A stretch of 64,000 bases of DNA from Marinomonas ostreistagni. GTDB lineage: Bacteria > Pseudomonadota > Gammaproteobacteria > Pseudomonadales > Marinomonadaceae. Below the pieces are notes generated by a model. The model was not told where the DNA came from and ran no database searches. It worked only from the letters and a program-made list of their open reading frames with translations. The stretch covers positions 434,001 to 498,000 of the forward strand of contig NZ_JAFEKF010000001.1 in assembly GCF_016888445.1 (NCBI RefSeq), in the 5' to 3' direction. Below are positions 10,221 through 19,875 of this stretch, in pieces. Both the position numbers and the translations under genes were made by a program. Numbering within the stretch: the first letter of the stretch is position 1; each line of letters begins with the position of its first letter.

Positions 10221-11573
10221 CTATAGTAAAAAGAGAGTGGCTAGTCCTAAGAAGGACAAAAAGCCCACCACATCGGTCACAGTCGTGAGTATAACACTTC
10301 CGGCCAATGCTGGGTCGATGCCGAGCTTTTTCAGCAGCATCGGTAATAGGGTGCCAGTGAGGGCGGCAAACAATAAGTTAATAATGATCGCGCCTGCAAT
10401 GACGTAGGCAATCTGCATATCGCCAAACCACACCACGGTTAGTGCGGCGATCACCGCGGCCCACAGCACGCCATTTATGAGGCCAACAATCACTTCTCGA
10501 TTAAGTAGCCACTTGGCGTTGGATGAGCCGATTTGGTTCAGCGCGATCCCCCGTATGACAAGGGTGAGTACTTGTGAGCCAGCAATGCCGCCCATGCTGG
10601 CGACAATCGGCATCAAGATCGCTAGTGCGACCACTTTATCGAGTGTGTTTTGAAACAAACCAATCACGTAAGAGGCGATAAACGCGGTGATTAGGTTAAT
10701 GCCCAGCCAAACAGCGCGGCGGCGGGTGGTCTGCATAATCGGCGCGAAGGTATCTTCGTCTTCATCAAGACCTGCCATGGACAGCATGGAGTGCTCGGCT
10801 TCGTCACGGATGACATCGACCACGTCATCGATGGTGATACGCCCGAGTAGCTTTTTGCTCTCGGCGTCAATGACGGGCGCTGAGACCAAGTCCATTTTTT
10901 CAAACAGTTGGGCTACATCAGTGGCGCTTTGGTCGGCATAAATAATATGGCATTCCGTTTCCATGATATCGCGCACCGTGGTGTCAGTGTCTGCCACCAG
11001 TAGCTTGCGTAGCGGCAAGATGCCTAAGAAGCGGTCAGAGCGGCTTACTACCAACAAGCTGTCCGTCATTTCGGGTAGCTCAGTGTGACGGCGCAAAAAG
11101 CGAAATACGATATCTATGGTAATGTTGGGACGGATAGTAATGGTATCCGTGTTCATCAAGCCACCGGCGGAATCTTCCGAGTAGCTTAATAGGGACTCCA
11201 TGCGCGCACGGTTTTGTGCGGTCATCGAGGCCAGTACTTCCTTCACTAAGGTTTCAGGAAGTTGTTGTAGGATGTCGGCTAAGTCATCGTTGTCAAAGTG
11301 TTCAGAAACCGCTAAAAGACGTTCGGTGTCCATGGATTTCATGAACTGAACAGAGATTTCCTCACTAACGTACTGCAGCACGTCACCTTGATTGTCGTGA
11401 TCGATCAGCTCCCACAGTAACTTACGTTCTTTTGGGGGAGAGGATTCTAATAGACGTGCGACGTCCTGCGCAGGCAAAGCACCATTAAGCAAGTAGCGAA
11501 TTTGCATAGTGGCACCGGTCTCTAGTGACTCGGAAACCGTTTGCAAATGCTCTAATGTGGTTTGCTCACTCAT
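10221..11573 (-). CDS. mgtE: magnesium transporter MgtE
   Basis: MgtE is a Mg2+-gated magnesium channel. The 450-residue protein has the N-terminal superhelical domain (about 20-125, LPAQDVARLLESSPPKER), paired CBS domains (about 130-255) and five C-terminal membrane helices (about 285-450). The pore signature MPIVASMGGIAGSQ and the conserved DPALAGSVILTTVTD are both present. The gene begins 5 bp after ptsO in a leftward run from the rpoN cluster. Confidence 0.95.
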   Translation of the reverse strand: MSEQTTLEHLQTVSESLETGATMQIRYLLNGALPAQDVARLLESSPPKERKLLWELIDHDNQGDVLQYVSEEISVQFMKSMDTERLLAVSEHFDNDDLADILQQLPETLVKEVLASMTAQNRARMESLLSYSEDSAGGLMNTDTITIRPNITIDIVFRFLRRHTELPEMTDSLLVVSRSDRFLGILPLRKLLVADTDTTVRDIMETECHIIYADQSATDVAQLFEKMDLVSAPVIDAESKKLLGRITIDDVVDVIRDEAEHSMLSMAGLDEDEDTFAPIMQTTRRRAVWLGINLITAFIASYVIGLFQNTLDKVVALAILMPIVASMGGIAGSQVLTLVIRGIALNQIGSSNAKWLLNREVIVGLINGVLWAAVIAALTVVWFGDMQIAYVIAGAIIINLLFAALTGTLLPMLLKKLGIDPALAGSVILTTVTDVVGFLSFLGLATLFLL

Positions 11574-11578
11574 ACAGG

Positions 11579-11848
11579 CTACTCGCCCTCACCAAAACGA
11601 TCGTTAATTAAGGCGATAATCGCGTCCATCGCTTCTTGCTCGTCGTCACCATTGACCTTGACGGTAATAGTGGTGCCTTTGGCAGCGGCCAGCATCATCA
11701 TAGCCATAATGCTTTTGCCATCGACGTTGCGACCGTCTTTTTCGATGGTGACGTCACTGTTGAAGCGGCTGGTGGTTTCGACCAATTTGCCAGCCGCTCG
11801 AGCGTGCAGTCCTAGTTTGTTTATGATTTCAACAGATTGCTCTTGCAT
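11579..11848 (-). CDS. ptsO: HPr-like phosphocarrier NPr (PtsO)
   Basis: An 89-residue HPr-fold protein with the phosphorylatable histidine H15 (KLGLHARAA) and the S46 region (DGKSIMAMMMLAAAKG). Together with EIIA-Ntr (next gene upstream) it forms the nitrogen phosphotransferase relay. No HPr kinase gene is nearby. rapZ, which commonly lies between ptsN and ptsO, is missing: only 10 bp separate the two. Confidence 0.94.
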   Translation of the reverse strand: MQEQSVEIINKLGLHARAAGKLVETTSRFNSDVTIEKDGRNVDGKSIMAMMMLAAAKGTTITVKVNGDDEQEAMDAIIALINDRFGEGE

Positions 11849-11858
11849 AGCTATGTCC

Positions 11859-12308
11859 TTACATTAGCGACTCGAAAGCCTCTTGCAGCTTACTGCTGTC
11901 TTGCTGCTCGCGTAACTTGGCGAGTTTATCTTCTGACTGCGCGAGTTCGGCAATTTGTGCCAAGGTAGCCAGGTGTTCATCGCATTGATGCGGTGGCACG
12001 ACCAAGGCAAAAATCAAATCAATCGGGCGACGATCCACGGCATCGTAATCAATCGGTGTCTCTAACGACATCAGTACCAGGCTGGCTTGGTTCACATCAT
12101 CCAAGCGGCAGTGTGGGATCGCTATGCCATTACCGATACCGGTACTGCCCAGTTTTTCGCGCCCCAGTAAAGCATCGTAGACTTCGTCTGAGTTGCAGTG
12201 CAGGCAGTTGCCAATGGCTTCGGCTAGATGTTCTAACACGCGCTTTTTGCTAGTGATTTGCTGTTTTGCAAAAACCAGCTCGGGCTTCATTAAATTTTTT
12301 ACAGACAT
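11859..12308 (-). CDS. ptsN: PTS EIIA-Ntr (PtsN)
   Basis: A 149-residue EIIA-Ntr protein, the terminal acceptor of the nitrogen PTS. It regulates potassium uptake and sigma-54-linked functions rather than moving sugar. The active-site histidine lies in GNGIAIPHCRL (about residue 65), following REKLGSTG as in the family. It lies 10 bp downstream of rpoN. Confidence 0.95.
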   Translation of the reverse strand: MSVKNLMKPELVFAKQQITSKKRVLEHLAEAIGNCLHCNSDEVYDALLGREKLGSTGIGNGIAIPHCRLDDVNQASLVLMSLETPIDYDAVDRRPIDLIFALVVPPHQCDEHLATLAQIAELAQSEDKLAKLREQQDSSKLQEAFESLM

Positions 12309-12318
12309 ATCAAAAGCC

Positions 12319-13809
12319 TTATATCAGTCGTTTGCGTTCATTTGACGGTGGAATATGCATGGCTTCACGGTATTTGGCGACGGTGCGTCGTGCTACTTGA
12401 ATGCCTTGCTCTGCCAGAATGCTCGCTAATTTATTATCACTTAACGGTTTTTTCGCAGGTTCTTCGGCGACCAATTTTTTGATCATGGCGCGAATCGCTG
12501 TCGATGAGCATTCACCACCGGAAGCGGTATTTACGTGGCTTGAGAAGAAATATTTCAGCTCAAAAATACCCCGTGGTGTATGCATGTATTTTTGCGTGGT
12601 CACGCGTGAAATAGTGGATTCGTGCATGCCCACTTCTTCTGCTACATCATGCAGCACCATGGGTTTCATGGCTTCTTCACCAATATCAAAAAAGTCTACT
12701 TGGCGAGAGACGATACAGCTAGCGACTTTGAGTAGGGTTTCGTTGCGACTTTGTAGGCTTTTGAGAAACCACTTCGCTTCTTGTAAGGAATTCTTAATGT
12801 AAGAAACATCGTCGGTCGACTTGGTGGTGTTAAGCATCGCCGAGTAGGTTTCATTAATTTTCACTGGCGGTAGGGCGTCGTTGTTTAGCTCTACCTGCCA
12901 AATATCATTGCGCTTTTTCACCGTCACATCAGGAATGACATAGTCCGTTTCACTGTTGTCGATGGCTGAGCCTGGGCGCGGGTTTAGCTGCTGAATTAGC
13001 GTGATAACGTCTTTCAGGGCTTCTTCTTTCAGCTTCGTTTTGCGGCTCAGTTGCGTGTAGTCACGGTTGCCTAGGAGCCCTAAGTATTGGTCGACGACAT
13101 TGTAGGTGCTGCGATACAAAGGGTGTTCTTTATAGGCTTCAAGCTGAACCAATAAGCATTCGCGCAAATCTTGCGAGCACACGCCAACAGGGTCAAAGCG
13201 CTGCAGGCGATGTTGTACTGCGGCGACTTCATCCAGTTCTAGCTCTTCAAGCTCTAGAGCAAGGGCTTGATGAATTTCTTCGAGGCTCGCTGATAGGTAG
13301 CCATCGGGCTGTACGCTATCGATGATGGCGTAAGCGATTTCAATATCACGATCCGAAATATGCGTCAGGTTAAGCTGCCAGATCAAGTGATCTTGCATGT
13401 CCTCAGACAGCGCATTGCGGCTATCAAGGTCGCTGTCGCCATCAAAGCTTGGAGTGTCAGCCGCTGCGGCAGAATTCTGGTAAGTGTCATCCCAATTGCT
13501 ATCGATAGAGAGCTCATTAGGAATGCTCTCGGTCCACTCAGATTCGACTTGTGGTGTGTCGGCTGTCGTTGCCGCTTGGGCATCGTTGCTAAGCGCTTCG
13601 GTGGTTGAAGCGGCTTCGGCCAGACGTGCGTCGTTATCTTGAGTGTAGTTTTCTTCTTCGTCCAGCTCGAGTAGGGGGTTCGACTCTAGGAAATCGTGGA
13701 TCTCCTGTTGCAGGTCGAGTGTCGACAGCTGAAGCAGTTTAATCGCCTGCTGCAGCTGAGGGGTCATCGTTAGTTGTTGACCAATTTTAAGTTGCAAAGA
13801 CTGCTTCAT
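12319..13809 (-). CDS. rpoN: RNA polymerase sigma-54 factor
   Basis: Sigma-54 recruits RNA polymerase to -24/-12 promoters that need AAA+ activators. The 496-residue protein has the Q-rich region I (LQLKIGQQLTMTPQLQQAIKLLQLS-type N-terminus), an acidic region II (about 50-130), the core-binding domain, an HTH region and the C-terminal RpoN box (ARRTVAKYRE). It sits between lptB and ptsN. hpf, usually the next gene downstream, is absent. Confidence 0.97.
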   Translation of the reverse strand: MKQSLQLKIGQQLTMTPQLQQAIKLLQLSTLDLQQEIHDFLESNPLLELDEEENYTQDNDARLAEAASTTEALSNDAQAATTADTPQVESEWTESIPNELSIDSNWDDTYQNSAAAADTPSFDGDSDLDSRNALSEDMQDHLIWQLNLTHISDRDIEIAYAIIDSVQPDGYLSASLEEIHQALALELEELELDEVAAVQHRLQRFDPVGVCSQDLRECLLVQLEAYKEHPLYRSTYNVVDQYLGLLGNRDYTQLSRKTKLKEEALKDVITLIQQLNPRPGSAIDNSETDYVIPDVTVKKRNDIWQVELNNDALPPVKINETYSAMLNTTKSTDDVSYIKNSLQEAKWFLKSLQSRNETLLKVASCIVSRQVDFFDIGEEAMKPMVLHDVAEEVGMHESTISRVTTQKYMHTPRGIFELKYFFSSHVNTASGGECSSTAIRAMIKKLVAEEPAKKPLSDNKLASILAEQGIQVARRTVAKYREAMHIPPSNERKRLI

Positions 13810-13886
13810 GGCGCAACTCTTATATTCTGATGAATTTGGAATGACTTATGCATATTACTCCCTTTTAGCTGGAAAGATAAGGGGGC

Positions 13887-14612
13887 TCATAGTCGGAAGT
13901 TGTCGCCCAGGTAGATTTTTTTAACCTGCTCATTGTTGATAACAGTATCGGCATCACCAGAGGCTATGATGTGGCCATTGCCTACAATAAAGGCTTTATC
14001 ACAAATGTCTAATGTTTCACGTACGTTGTGGTCGGTGATTAACACTCCGATGCCACTGTTTTGTAGGTGTTTAATAATTTCTTTGATGTCACCCACTGAG
14101 ATCGGATCGACGCCTGCAAAAGGTTCGTCTAACAGTACGAATTTAGGGTTCATGGCCAGCGCGCGTGCGATCTCAACGCGACGTCGCTCACCACCAGAAA
14201 GGGCCATGCCCAAGTTTTCACGGATGTGGGTGACATGGAATTCTTCAAGCAAGCTTTCCATTTTAGCCACACGTTCTTGTTTAGTAAGATCTTTGCGCGT
14301 TTCTAAGATGGCCATGATGTTGTCTTCGACAGACATCTTGCGAAAGATGGACGCTTCTTGCGGAAGGTAGCCAATGCCTTTTTGGGCGCGGTCGTGCATG
14401 GCATCTTTGGTCACATCTTCGCCATCAATGTAGACTCCGCCTTGATCGCTGCTGACCATGCCAACGATCATGTAAAAGCAGGTGGTCTTGCCGGCACCAT
14501 TAGGGCCAAGTAAGCCTACGGCTTCGCCGGAGCTCACTTCAATCGAAACGTCTTTGACAACTTGTCGTTTTTTATAGCTCTTTGCTAAGTGTTTTGCTTC
14601 AAGAATAGCCAT
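13887..14612 (-). CDS. lptB: LPS transport ATPase LptB
   Basis: The cytoplasmic ATPase of the LptB2FGC extractor that lifts lipopolysaccharide out of the inner membrane. The 241-residue ABC protein has Walker [10 protein letters not shown] (about 36-44), the signature LSGGERRR, Walker [14 protein letters not shown] and the H-loop LITDHNVRE. It lies immediately downstream of lptA and upstream of rpoN, the standard order. Confidence 0.97.
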   Translation of the reverse strand: MAILEAKHLAKSYKKRQVVKDVSIEVSSGEAVGLLGPNGAGKTTCFYMIVGMVSSDQGGVYIDGEDVTKDAMHDRAQKGIGYLPQEASIFRKMSVEDNIMAILETRKDLTKQERVAKMESLLEEFHVTHIRENLGMALSGGERRRVEIARALAMNPKFVLLDEPFAGVDPISVGDIKEIIKHLQNSGIGVLITDHNVRETLDICDKAFIVGNGHIIASGDADTVINNEQVKKIYLGDNFRL

Positions 14613-14616
14613 ATCG

Positions 14617-15129
14617 TTAGTCTGTAGATTCGCTGGTCGAGGGTTGTAGTGTCATGTTAACACGGCCAGAGCCACGGTTTTCTGCTTGAAAGGTGGAGTC
14701 GTCCAAAAAGTAATGGATGAAGTCGGCGGAAATTTCGTCTTCGCCGCGCTTTAGATAGCCATTATCATGGATTTCCAACTCACCTAAGGTGACATCGTAG
14801 TCAAGGGTATTGCCATTGGCGTTCATCATGCGCCCAGTTTGGTCAATTTGCTGGGAAAAGCGAGATGGTGAGCCAGTCGCGTGTAAGGACTTGAAGTCGC
14901 CGGTCGCTGGGTCGGTGTAAATCCACAGGTCTTGCGCTTCGATGGTAATCGTACCCTGCTTAACGATGACATTGCCGTTGTAATTGGCTTCGCCTTTTTG
15001 TTGGTCAAACTGCGCGCGATCGGCTTCAATGTTGATCGGTTGGCGTTGGTCACTAGGCAAAGCTAGCGCGGCAAAAGATGCCAGCAAGGCCGCTGAAGCG
15101 ATGGAAAGTTTAAGGTTGAGAAACGTCAT
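14617..15129 (-). CDS. lptA: LPS transport periplasmic bridge protein LptA
   Basis: LptA forms the periplasmic beta-jellyroll bridge that carries LPS from LptC to LptD. The 170-residue protein has a cleavable signal peptide (about 1-24, ending ALA) and the OstA-like repeat pattern ([21 protein letters not shown] start; [18 protein letters not shown]). Its start overlaps the lptC end by 20 bp, indicating coupling. Confidence 0.94.
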   Translation of the reverse strand: MTFLNLKLSIASAALLASFAALALPSDQRQPINIEADRAQFDQQKGEANYNGNVIVKQGTITIEAQDLWIYTDPATGDFKSLHATGSPSRFSQQIDQTGRMMNANGNTLDYDVTLGELEIHDNGYLKRGEDEISADFIHYFLDDSTFQAENRGSGRVNMTLQPSTSESTD

Positions 15130-15691
15130 AATGGCCTGTTACGCCTCCATTTAAGGTTGCGGTGTCTTTGATAAGATCAAAACTAATGTTGTCTGACAGT
15201 GTGGTGCCTTGTTTGGTGATCAGTTCACTGTCACCTTCGCCAAAGATATTTTGATTGGCATCATCATAGGTAATGCTATGGGCGTTGATACGAGCGGTTT
15301 CGTTACCGTCTTGATAGCGGGTCACGCTGGCATCCTCAATCAGCGAAAAGCTCTCTGAGGCGTCCACTAAGGTTCCCTCATTGCCTACGGCGACAGTAAT
15401 GATAGCACCATTGCGTCGCTCAATGTTTGGATTTATTAGCTCCGTGCGTTGCTCAGCGTAGTGCGTAGTTGTGTCAGCGGTGACGATTTCTTGTAAGTTG
15501 CCTTCAACGCCGTAAGTGCGCGACTCAACCCCTTCTAAAAAGAAGTCAGGCACTTGCTCGAGCTTTTGTTCATCCAAAATATTCAGTAGAGAGGGCTGGC
15601 TGCCCAGCCAAAAGACGCCAGCAATGACCACCACGCCAGCGGCTAGGCCGGTGAGGCGTTTGCGTCCTAAAAACGTGCGCATAATGCTCAT
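15110..15691 (-). CDS. lptC: LPS export protein LptC
   Basis: A bitopic inner-membrane protein that receives LPS from LptB2FG and passes it to LptA. It is 193 residues, with a membrane anchor at about 14-32 (LAAGVVVIAGVFWLG) and a periplasmic jellyroll domain typical of LptC. In E. coli kdsD and kdsC separate the antiporter gene from lptC; here they are absent and the antiporter gene ends only 12 bp upstream. Confidence 0.92.
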   Translation of the reverse strand: MSIMRTFLGRKRLTGLAAGVVVIAGVFWLGSQPSLLNILDEQKLEQVPDFFLEGVESRTYGVEGNLQEIVTADTTTHYAEQRTELINPNIERRNGAIITVAVGNEGTLVDASESFSLIEDASVTRYQDGNETARINAHSITYDDANQNIFGEGDSELITKQGTTLSDNISFDLIKDTATLNGGVTGHYDVSQP

Positions 15692-15703
15692 GATGTCTCC
15701 TAC

Positions 15704-16654
15704 TTACATGGCCAATAGGTATAGGTAGCCTGTATAAAGCCCTAATAATGGCACGGCAAACCAACGCGGGATGCTCGCTTTGCGGGTTTTGGCGAAGCCA
15801 ACGACCGCCAGCGCAAACAGCGCAGTGAAGCCAAACATCCACCAGAAGTCACGGCCCATAATGGTCGCTTCGATGGCGCTTGGTGCCAACAAAGCAGGCA
15901 GTGGTAGAACCGTGGCTAAGTTAAAGATGTTGGAGCCTAGTACGTTACCAATGGCAATGTCATGATGACCTTTGCGCACACTGGTAATCGAGGCAGCAAG
16001 TTCCGGCAGGCTGGTGCCGATCGCGACAATGGTTAAGCCGATGACTAAGTCGGATACGCCTAGAGCGGAAGCAATGCCCACTGCGCCCCAAACCAATAGT
16101 TTTGAGCTGCCGATCAGTACCGCCAAACCAAGCACTGCGATGATAATGGAGCGGGTTACTGAGCCGCCGTCGTCTTCGGGTAAGTCTTCAGTCAGTTCGC
16201 TGGCCATATTTTTGCTGTTGCGTAGCAGTACGAATAAAACCACTAAGAAGCCTGCGATCAGTAGTATGCCATCTAAAATAGACAAGGCTTGGTCGGCCAT
16301 CAAGACACCGGCCAAGACAGTAATGCCTAATACGAGTGGGATTTCACGCTTGATCAGTGAACCACTGATTGGTACCGCTGCAAGAACTAAGGTGGCGCCA
16401 AAGACAAGGCCGATGTTGGCGATGTTAGAGCCCAACACGTTACCTATGGCGATGCCTGGTGCGTTGTCTAGGGCAGCGATCGCTGAGACCACCATTTCTG
16501 GCGCTGAGGTGCCTAGAGCGACCAAGGTCACACCAATGATAATAGGGCTTACGTTAAGCTTCTCTGCTACCAGTGCTGCGTGTTCAATGAATTTGTCTGA
16601 GCTTAAAACAAGTAAAATGAGACCAGCGATGAGTGCTGCGGAATACAAGAGCAT
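15704..16654 (-). CDS. Ca2+/Na+ antiporter, YrbG type
   Basis: A CaCA-family exchanger with about ten membrane helices in two inverted halves. Each half has an alpha-repeat: TLVALGTSAPEMVVS plus IGNVLGSNIANIG, and TIVAIGTSLPELAAS plus IGNVLGSNIFNLA. The glutamates in PE and the GSN motifs are the ion ligands. I place the start at the ATG ending at 16654 because an AGG ribosome site lies before it and homologues start MLL. The open frame continues to an ATG at 16702 that has no ribosome site. Confidence 0.92.
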   Translation of the reverse strand: MLLYSAALIAGLILLVLSSDKFIEHAALVAEKLNVSPIIIGVTLVALGTSAPEMVVSAIAALDNAPGIAIGNVLGSNIANIGLVFGATLVLAAVPISGSLIKREIPLVLGITVLAGVLMADQALSILDGILLIAGFLVVLFVLLRNSKNMASELTEDLPEDDGGSVTRSIIIAVLGLAVLIGSSKLLVWGAVGIASALGVSDLVIGLTIVAIGTSLPELAASITSVRKGHHDIAIGNVLGSNIFNLATVLPLPALLAPSAIEATIMGRDFWWMFGFTALFALAVVGFAKTRKASIPRWFAVPLLGLYTGYLYLLAM

Positions 16655-16807
16655 TGGCTTGGTACCTAAGTAAGTTTGGGAGTGTTCTGTAAAACGCCCC
16701 ATTTAATGTGGTTTATTCAAGGATTTCAAGAGTTTCACCCCGCCAAGTTAGCGCCTTTGCGTATCTTTTAAGAAATCCGGATGCTAGTATCCAATCGATT
16801 TATAAGC

Positions 16808-16813
16808 AGGGAG
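16808..16813 (+). promoter_or_regulatory. mlaF ribosome-binding site (decides the start)
   Basis: AGGGAG lies 6 nt before GTG 16820. The reading frame is open from an ATG at 16781, but that ATG has no ribosome site and would add 13 residues not expected in MlaF. The GTG is therefore preferred. Confidence 0.7.
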
Positions 16814-16819
16814 CCGTCT

Positions 16820-17617
16820 GTGGAAGTGTATATTGAGGTGAATAACCTTTCATTTTACCGAGGTGAGCGGGCTATCTATGAAGATGTCACACTACAGATA
16901 CCAAAAGGTAAAATAACCGCCGTTATGGGGCCCAGTGGCGTGGGCAAAACAACCTTATTGCGTTTGATCGGAGGCCAGGTGTTGCCAGATGCCGGCACGG
17001 TCATTGTGGATGGGGTCAATATTGGTGAGGCATCGCGCCGTCAGTTATTTGAAGCACGCCGTAAAATGGGCATGTTGTTTCAAAGCGGGGCCTTGTTTAG
17101 CGATATGAGTGTGTTTGAAAACGTCGCGCTACCGTTACGTGAATTCACACCGTTTGACGCCACTATGATTCGCGACATTGTCTTAATGAAGCTGCAAAGT
17201 GTCGGTCTTCGTGGTGCCGCTGATTTGATGCCATCGGAGTTGTCCGGGGGGATGGCGCGCCGTGCTGCGCTAGCGCGTGCCATTGCACTGGATCCAGACT
17301 TAGTAATGTACGATGAGCCTTTTGCAGGGCAAGACCCAATTTCAAAAGGCGTGCTGGTGGACTTGATTAAGCAGCTTAACAGCGCCGCGAACATTACCAG
17401 TGTGTTAGTGTCTCACGATGTAGAAGAATCGCTCAGCATTGCTGATCACGTGTGCTTGTTGTCTGGGGGGAAGGTGATTTTGGCGGGTACGCCAGAAGAA
17501 GTCCGCGCATCAACCGACGAGCGTGTAGTGCAATTTTTGCAAGGGCAATCAGATGGGCCAGTGCCGTTCCATTACCCCGCTATGAGCTATCAAGAACAAC
17601 TGCTGGAGCGTGAGTAA
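16820..17617 (+). CDS. mlaF: phospholipid transport ATPase MlaF
   Basis: The ATPase of the MlaFEDB complex that moves phospholipids between the inner membrane and the periplasmic carrier MlaC. The 265-residue product has Walker [10 protein letters not shown], the Q-loop region LFQSGALF, the signature [14 protein letters not shown], Walker [14 protein letters not shown], the H-loop SHDVEES and the C-terminal [10 protein letters not shown] tail found in MlaF. GTG start with AGGGAG ribosome site. mlaE overlaps its stop (TAATG). Confidence 0.96.
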   Translation: MEVYIEVNNLSFYRGERAIYEDVTLQIPKGKITAVMGPSGVGKTTLLRLIGGQVLPDAGTVIVDGVNIGEASRRQLFEARRKMGMLFQSGALFSDMSVFENVALPLREFTPFDATMIRDIVLMKLQSVGLRGAADLMPSELSGGMARRAALARAIALDPDLVMYDEPFAGQDPISKGVLVDLIKQLNSAANITSVLVSHDVEESLSIADHVCLLSGGKVILAGTPEEVRASTDERVVQFLQGQSDGPVPFHYPAMSYQEQLLERE

Positions 17618-18399
17618 TGACACTGATTAATTATATTGTGACCAGTCTTTTGGGTTTTATTAAAGGCTTGGGTAATTCAGGCATCTTCCTGTTTCAGTCT
17701 TTGTTCCGCTTGCCGGTACGACCTAAAGAAGCGATGCGTCTGTACGTGCGCCAGGTGTACTCCGTCGGCGTGATGTCGTTAATCATTATTGTAGTCTCAG
17801 GCGCTTTTATCGGCATGGTCTTGGCCTTACAGGGCTTTAGCATTTTAACCAGCTATGGTTCAGAAACCGCTGTGGGGCAATTGCTGGCCTTGACGCTGTT
17901 GCGTGAATTGGCGCCCGTGGTAACAGGCTTACTATTTGCCGGTCGTGCGGGCTCGGCTTTGACGGCTGAGATTGGTCTAATGAAAACCACTGAGCAGCTT
18001 TCAAGCTATGAAATGATGGGCATTGATCCGTTGCGACGTGTGATTGCGCCGCGCCTATTGGCGGGTATTACCTGTATGCCAATCTTGAGCATCATCTTTG
18101 CCGCCGTCGGTATTTGGGCGGGTATGTTGGTGTCGGTCGAGTGGCTTGGCGTTTACAGTGGTTCGTTTTGGGGAAGTATGCAGCAGGCTGTGCAGTTTGA
18201 TCGTGATGTCATTAATGGCCTGATCAAAGCACTGGTGTTTGCAGTTGCGGTTGTATGGATCGCAGTTTATCAAGGTTACGAGTGTCAGCCGACATCCGAG
18301 GGCATCGGCCGCGCGACTACCCGTACCGTTGTATTGAGTTCACTGGCGATTTTGGCGCTGGATTTTCTATTAACTGCCGCCATGTTTGGAGATTTTTAA
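17617..18399 (+). CDS. mlaE: phospholipid transport permease MlaE
   Basis: The membrane permease of the Mla complex. It is 260 residues with five or six membrane helices and the MlaE-family core [27 protein letters not shown]-type region (about 95-120), then [11 protein letters not shown]. Start codon overlaps the mlaF stop. Second gene of the five-gene mla operon. Confidence 0.96.
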   Translation: MTLINYIVTSLLGFIKGLGNSGIFLFQSLFRLPVRPKEAMRLYVRQVYSVGVMSLIIIVVSGAFIGMVLALQGFSILTSYGSETAVGQLLALTLLRELAPVVTGLLFAGRAGSALTAEIGLMKTTEQLSSYEMMGIDPLRRVIAPRLLAGITCMPILSIIFAAVGIWAGMLVSVEWLGVYSGSFWGSMQQAVQFDRDVINGLIKALVFAVAVVWIAVYQGYECQPTSEGIGRATTRTVVLSSLAILALDFLLTAAMFGDF

Positions 18400-18400
18400 G

Positions 18401-18859
18401 ATGAAGGATAAACGTTCGAGTTTATTAGTGGGCGCTTTTATGCTGTTCGGCATTGCCGCCTTTGTTTACCTAGCGATGCAAGTAAGTGGCTTAGCCTTCG
18501 ATGATAAAAGCGATGGTTACACCATTACCGCACGTTTTGACGACATCGGTGGTTTAACGGACCGTGCCAAAGTCACCATTGCAGGTGTGACGGTCGGCCA
18601 AGTAGATAGTATCGAATACGATCAAGAGTACTACATGGCCAAGGTCGATATGACCATCTATGCCGACGTTGACAATATTCCAACGGATAGCTCCATCGCT
18701 ATCTTAACCAGTGGCCTAATCGGTGAGAAATACTTGGGTATTTCGATCGGTGCCGAAGAAGAGGTATTGCAAGAAGGTGATGAGATCTTCGATACGCAAT
18801 CGGCATTGGTGCTAGAAAATCTGATTGGTCAGTTCTTATTTAGTCAAGGAGAAGAATAA
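18401..18859 (+). CDS. mlaD: MCE-domain substrate-binding protein MlaD
   Basis: MlaD forms a hexameric MCE ring on the permease. From the ATG at 18401 it is 152 residues: a short cytoplasmic start, one membrane segment (about 9-28) and one MCE domain (TITARFDDIGGLTDRAKVTIAGVTVGQV-type start; LTSGLIGEKYLGI). The frame is open from an ATG at 18386 inside mlaE, but a GGAG 8 nt before 18401 supports the later start. Confidence 0.93.
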   Translation: MKDKRSSLLVGAFMLFGIAAFVYLAMQVSGLAFDDKSDGYTITARFDDIGGLTDRAKVTIAGVTVGQVDSIEYDQEYYMAKVDMTIYADVDNIPTDSSIAILTSGLIGEKYLGISIGAEEEVLQEGDEIFDTQSALVLENLIGQFLFSQGEE

Positions 18860-19485
18860 TGCGTAAGGTATTAATCGGCTTATTCGCTACATGTGCTGTG
18901 TTGTTTGGCCAAGCCCAAGCAGCTGTGAATCCTGAAGGTGCTCGCGACACTGTGTTGCAAGTGGTAGAAGACTTTAAAACCAATATCGTTGAGCAGCGCG
19001 ATCAATTGCAAGGCAATCCTGCGCAATTGCAGCAAGCGATGCGTGAGATCTTAGCGCCAGTGGTCGACTTTGATGATTTGGCCAAAAAAGTGATGGGCAA
19101 ATACTACCGTCGAGCCTCAGATGAGCAGGTAGATGCCTTTGTTAATGTGACCGAGGGCACCTTGATCAATACCTACAGCGCGGCTGTGATCGATTTTGAT
19201 CCAAGTCGTCTTGAAGTGTTGCCACTGGCACGTCAAAAGCCAGGCGATGAAGTGCGTGTGGACGCCAAGTTTAATCTAAACGATGGCAGCCCAATCGATA
19301 TCGCGTTTTACATGGTGCCTAAAGATGTAGAAGAAGGCTGGCGCTTGAATAACGTAGTGATCAACAACATCAACTTTGGTCTGACGTTCCGCAAGCAGTT
19401 TGGTGTGATGATGCAGCAAAACCAAAATGACTTGGATCAAGCGATTCAAGCGTGGCAGAAATCCCTAGCTGCTAAGGAAGAGTAA
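18859..19485 (+). CDS. mlaC: periplasmic phospholipid carrier MlaC
   Basis: MlaC (Ttg2D family) carries phospholipids between the outer-membrane MlaA complex and MlaFEDB. The 208-residue protein has a signal peptide (about 1-22, ending AQA) and the family core ILAPVVDFDDLAKKVMGKYYRRAS and WRLNNVVINNINFG. The start overlaps the mlaD stop (TAATG). Confidence 0.95.
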   Translation: MRKVLIGLFATCAVLFGQAQAAVNPEGARDTVLQVVEDFKTNIVEQRDQLQGNPAQLQQAMREILAPVVDFDDLAKKVMGKYYRRASDEQVDAFVNVTEGTLINTYSAAVIDFDPSRLEVLPLARQKPGDEVRVDAKFNLNDGSPIDIAFYMVPKDVEEGWRLNNVVINNINFGLTFRKQFGVMMQQNQNDLDQAIQAWQKSLAAKEE

Positions 19486-19487
19486 TT

Positions 19488-19766
19488 ATGCAGCTGCACA
19501 ATACAGGAACTGATCCAACGTGGCGCCTAGAAGGGCGCTACGATCAAGATAGCTTGTTAAAGATTCAGCAAAAGTTGACGGGTCTCAAACAGCAAGGGGA
19601 TTTGATCTTGGATGTGGCGGATCTGGAGACGATTAATGCGCCAGTGATCGCGCTATTGCTGGAGTTGCGGCGACACAGTCGTTCGCTAACGCTGGCGCGT
19701 TGTCGTGACGATTACAGGGAAATGCTGCAATTATATGGCTTAGAAAACATGTTTGACTTTGCCTAG
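19488..19766 (+). CDS. mlaB: STAS-domain Mla subunit MlaB
   Basis: A 92-residue STAS-domain protein that binds MlaF and stabilises or activates the transporter. It shows the STAS pattern (LILDVADLETINAPVIALLLELRR). It follows mlaC by 2 bp and is the last gene before the operon terminator. Confidence 0.9.
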   Translation: MQLHNTGTDPTWRLEGRYDQDSLLKIQQKLTGLKQQGDLILDVADLETINAPVIALLLELRRHSRSLTLARCRDDYREMLQLYGLENMFDFA

Positions 19767-19773
19767 AAATCGT

Positions 19774-19797
19774 AAACAGGAGGAAACTCCTGTTTTT
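19774..19797 (+). terminator. mla operon terminator
   Basis: A perfect 9-bp stem AAACAGGAG / CTCCTGTTT closed by a GAAA tetraloop and running into TTT. It lies 8 bp after the mlaB stop. Confidence 0.85.
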
Positions 19798-19808
19798 GCG
19801 TTATAAAG

Positions 19809-19839
19809 CTGACAAAAAGTCTGCTGGGTAAGGTACAAT
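19809..19839 (+). promoter_or_regulatory. candidate ibaG-murA promoter
   Basis: CTGACA (19809-19814) and TACAAT (19834-19839), 19 bp apart; reading the -35 as TGACAA gives 18 bp. It lies just after the mla terminator and upstream of ibaG, where a new transcript must begin. Confidence 0.5.
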
Positions 19840-19875
19840 AGCCGCATAGAACATTGAACAAATATTGGAGTTTTT

